Of a stretch of DNA of 5,019 bases, positions 5,012-5,019 are shown in pieces. The position numbers were made by a program, and so were the translations under genes. Numbering within the stretch: the first letter of the stretch is position 1; every line of letters starts with the position of its first letter. This stretch comes from Archaeoglobales archaeon. Its GTDB lineage: Archaea > Halobacteriota > Archaeoglobi > Archaeoglobales > Archaeoglobaceae. The stretch lies in assembly GCA_003662985.1 (NCBI GenBank), contig QMZD01000163.1:1-5019 (forward strand), written 5' to 3'. Below the pieces are notes generated by a model, which searched no databases, was not told the DNA's origin, and worked only from the letters and a program-made list of their open reading frames with translations.

Positions 5012-5019
5012 ATGAAATC
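5012..5019 (+). CDS. Possible start of a leaderless gene running off the window
   Basis: ATG 5012 begins a frame cut off after two and a half codons (Met-Lys-). No ribosome-binding site precedes it, but the TATA-like element at 4981-4988 is placed for transcription starting at this ATG. Nothing can be said about the product. Confidence 0.2.

Noticed and set aside
922..5019. Second copy of the tRNA-His 3' end or CRISPR repeats
   Set aside because: I read for a repeat of the tRNA T-arm and acceptor sequence and for regularly spaced repeats, and found none in the window.

Overview
The window looks archaeal, most likely from a euryarchaeon. The tRNA-His gene encodes its own G-1 and lacks an encoded CCA end. 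Ribosome-binding sites are of the GGAGGTG type, AT-rich TATA-like boxes sit about 25-30 bases ahead of inferred starts, and stops are followed by T-rich tracts. The genome is AT-rich with heavy use of AGA, AGG and ATA codons. The lineage cannot be fixed from this sequence.

Layout, all on the + strand. (1) Bases 1-645 hold the C-terminal two thirds of an alpha/beta hydrolase that starts before the window. (2) Bases 646-848 are intergenic: a T-rich probable terminator, a short tandem repeat of about 10 bases, and a TATA-like box leading to (3) tRNA-His(GTG) at 850-921. (4) Bases 922-1700 contain no intact gene. Reading by frame shows the wreck of a small operon: a 14-codon ORF with a strong ribosome-binding site, a roughly 62-residue antitoxin-sized gene broken by one frameshift, and a follow-on gene with at least two frameshifts. 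Gene junctions are still abutted or overlapping. (5) Bases 1700-4908 carry four intact genes: a winged-helix protein with a possible PC4/PUR-like C-terminal domain, a 460-residue protein of unknown function whose start overlaps the previous stop, a small protein with two C-terminal membrane segments, and a 220-residue protein with a membrane segment at each end and a beta-rich domain between. (6) The tail, 4909-5019, is intergenic and has a TATA-like element spaced correctly for a leaderless start at 5012.

The first two genes of block 5 are almost certainly one transcription unit and the third follows after 19 bases. The fourth comes after a 108-base gap with a GC-rich island, so its co-transcription is less certain. 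A plausible reading is a DNA-binding regulator controlling itself, an unidentified possibly enzymatic protein and two membrane proteins. I could not assign the cluster to any known system. Decayed genes and unknowns next to a tRNA gene fit an accessory region, but no integrase or duplicated tRNA end is visible here.
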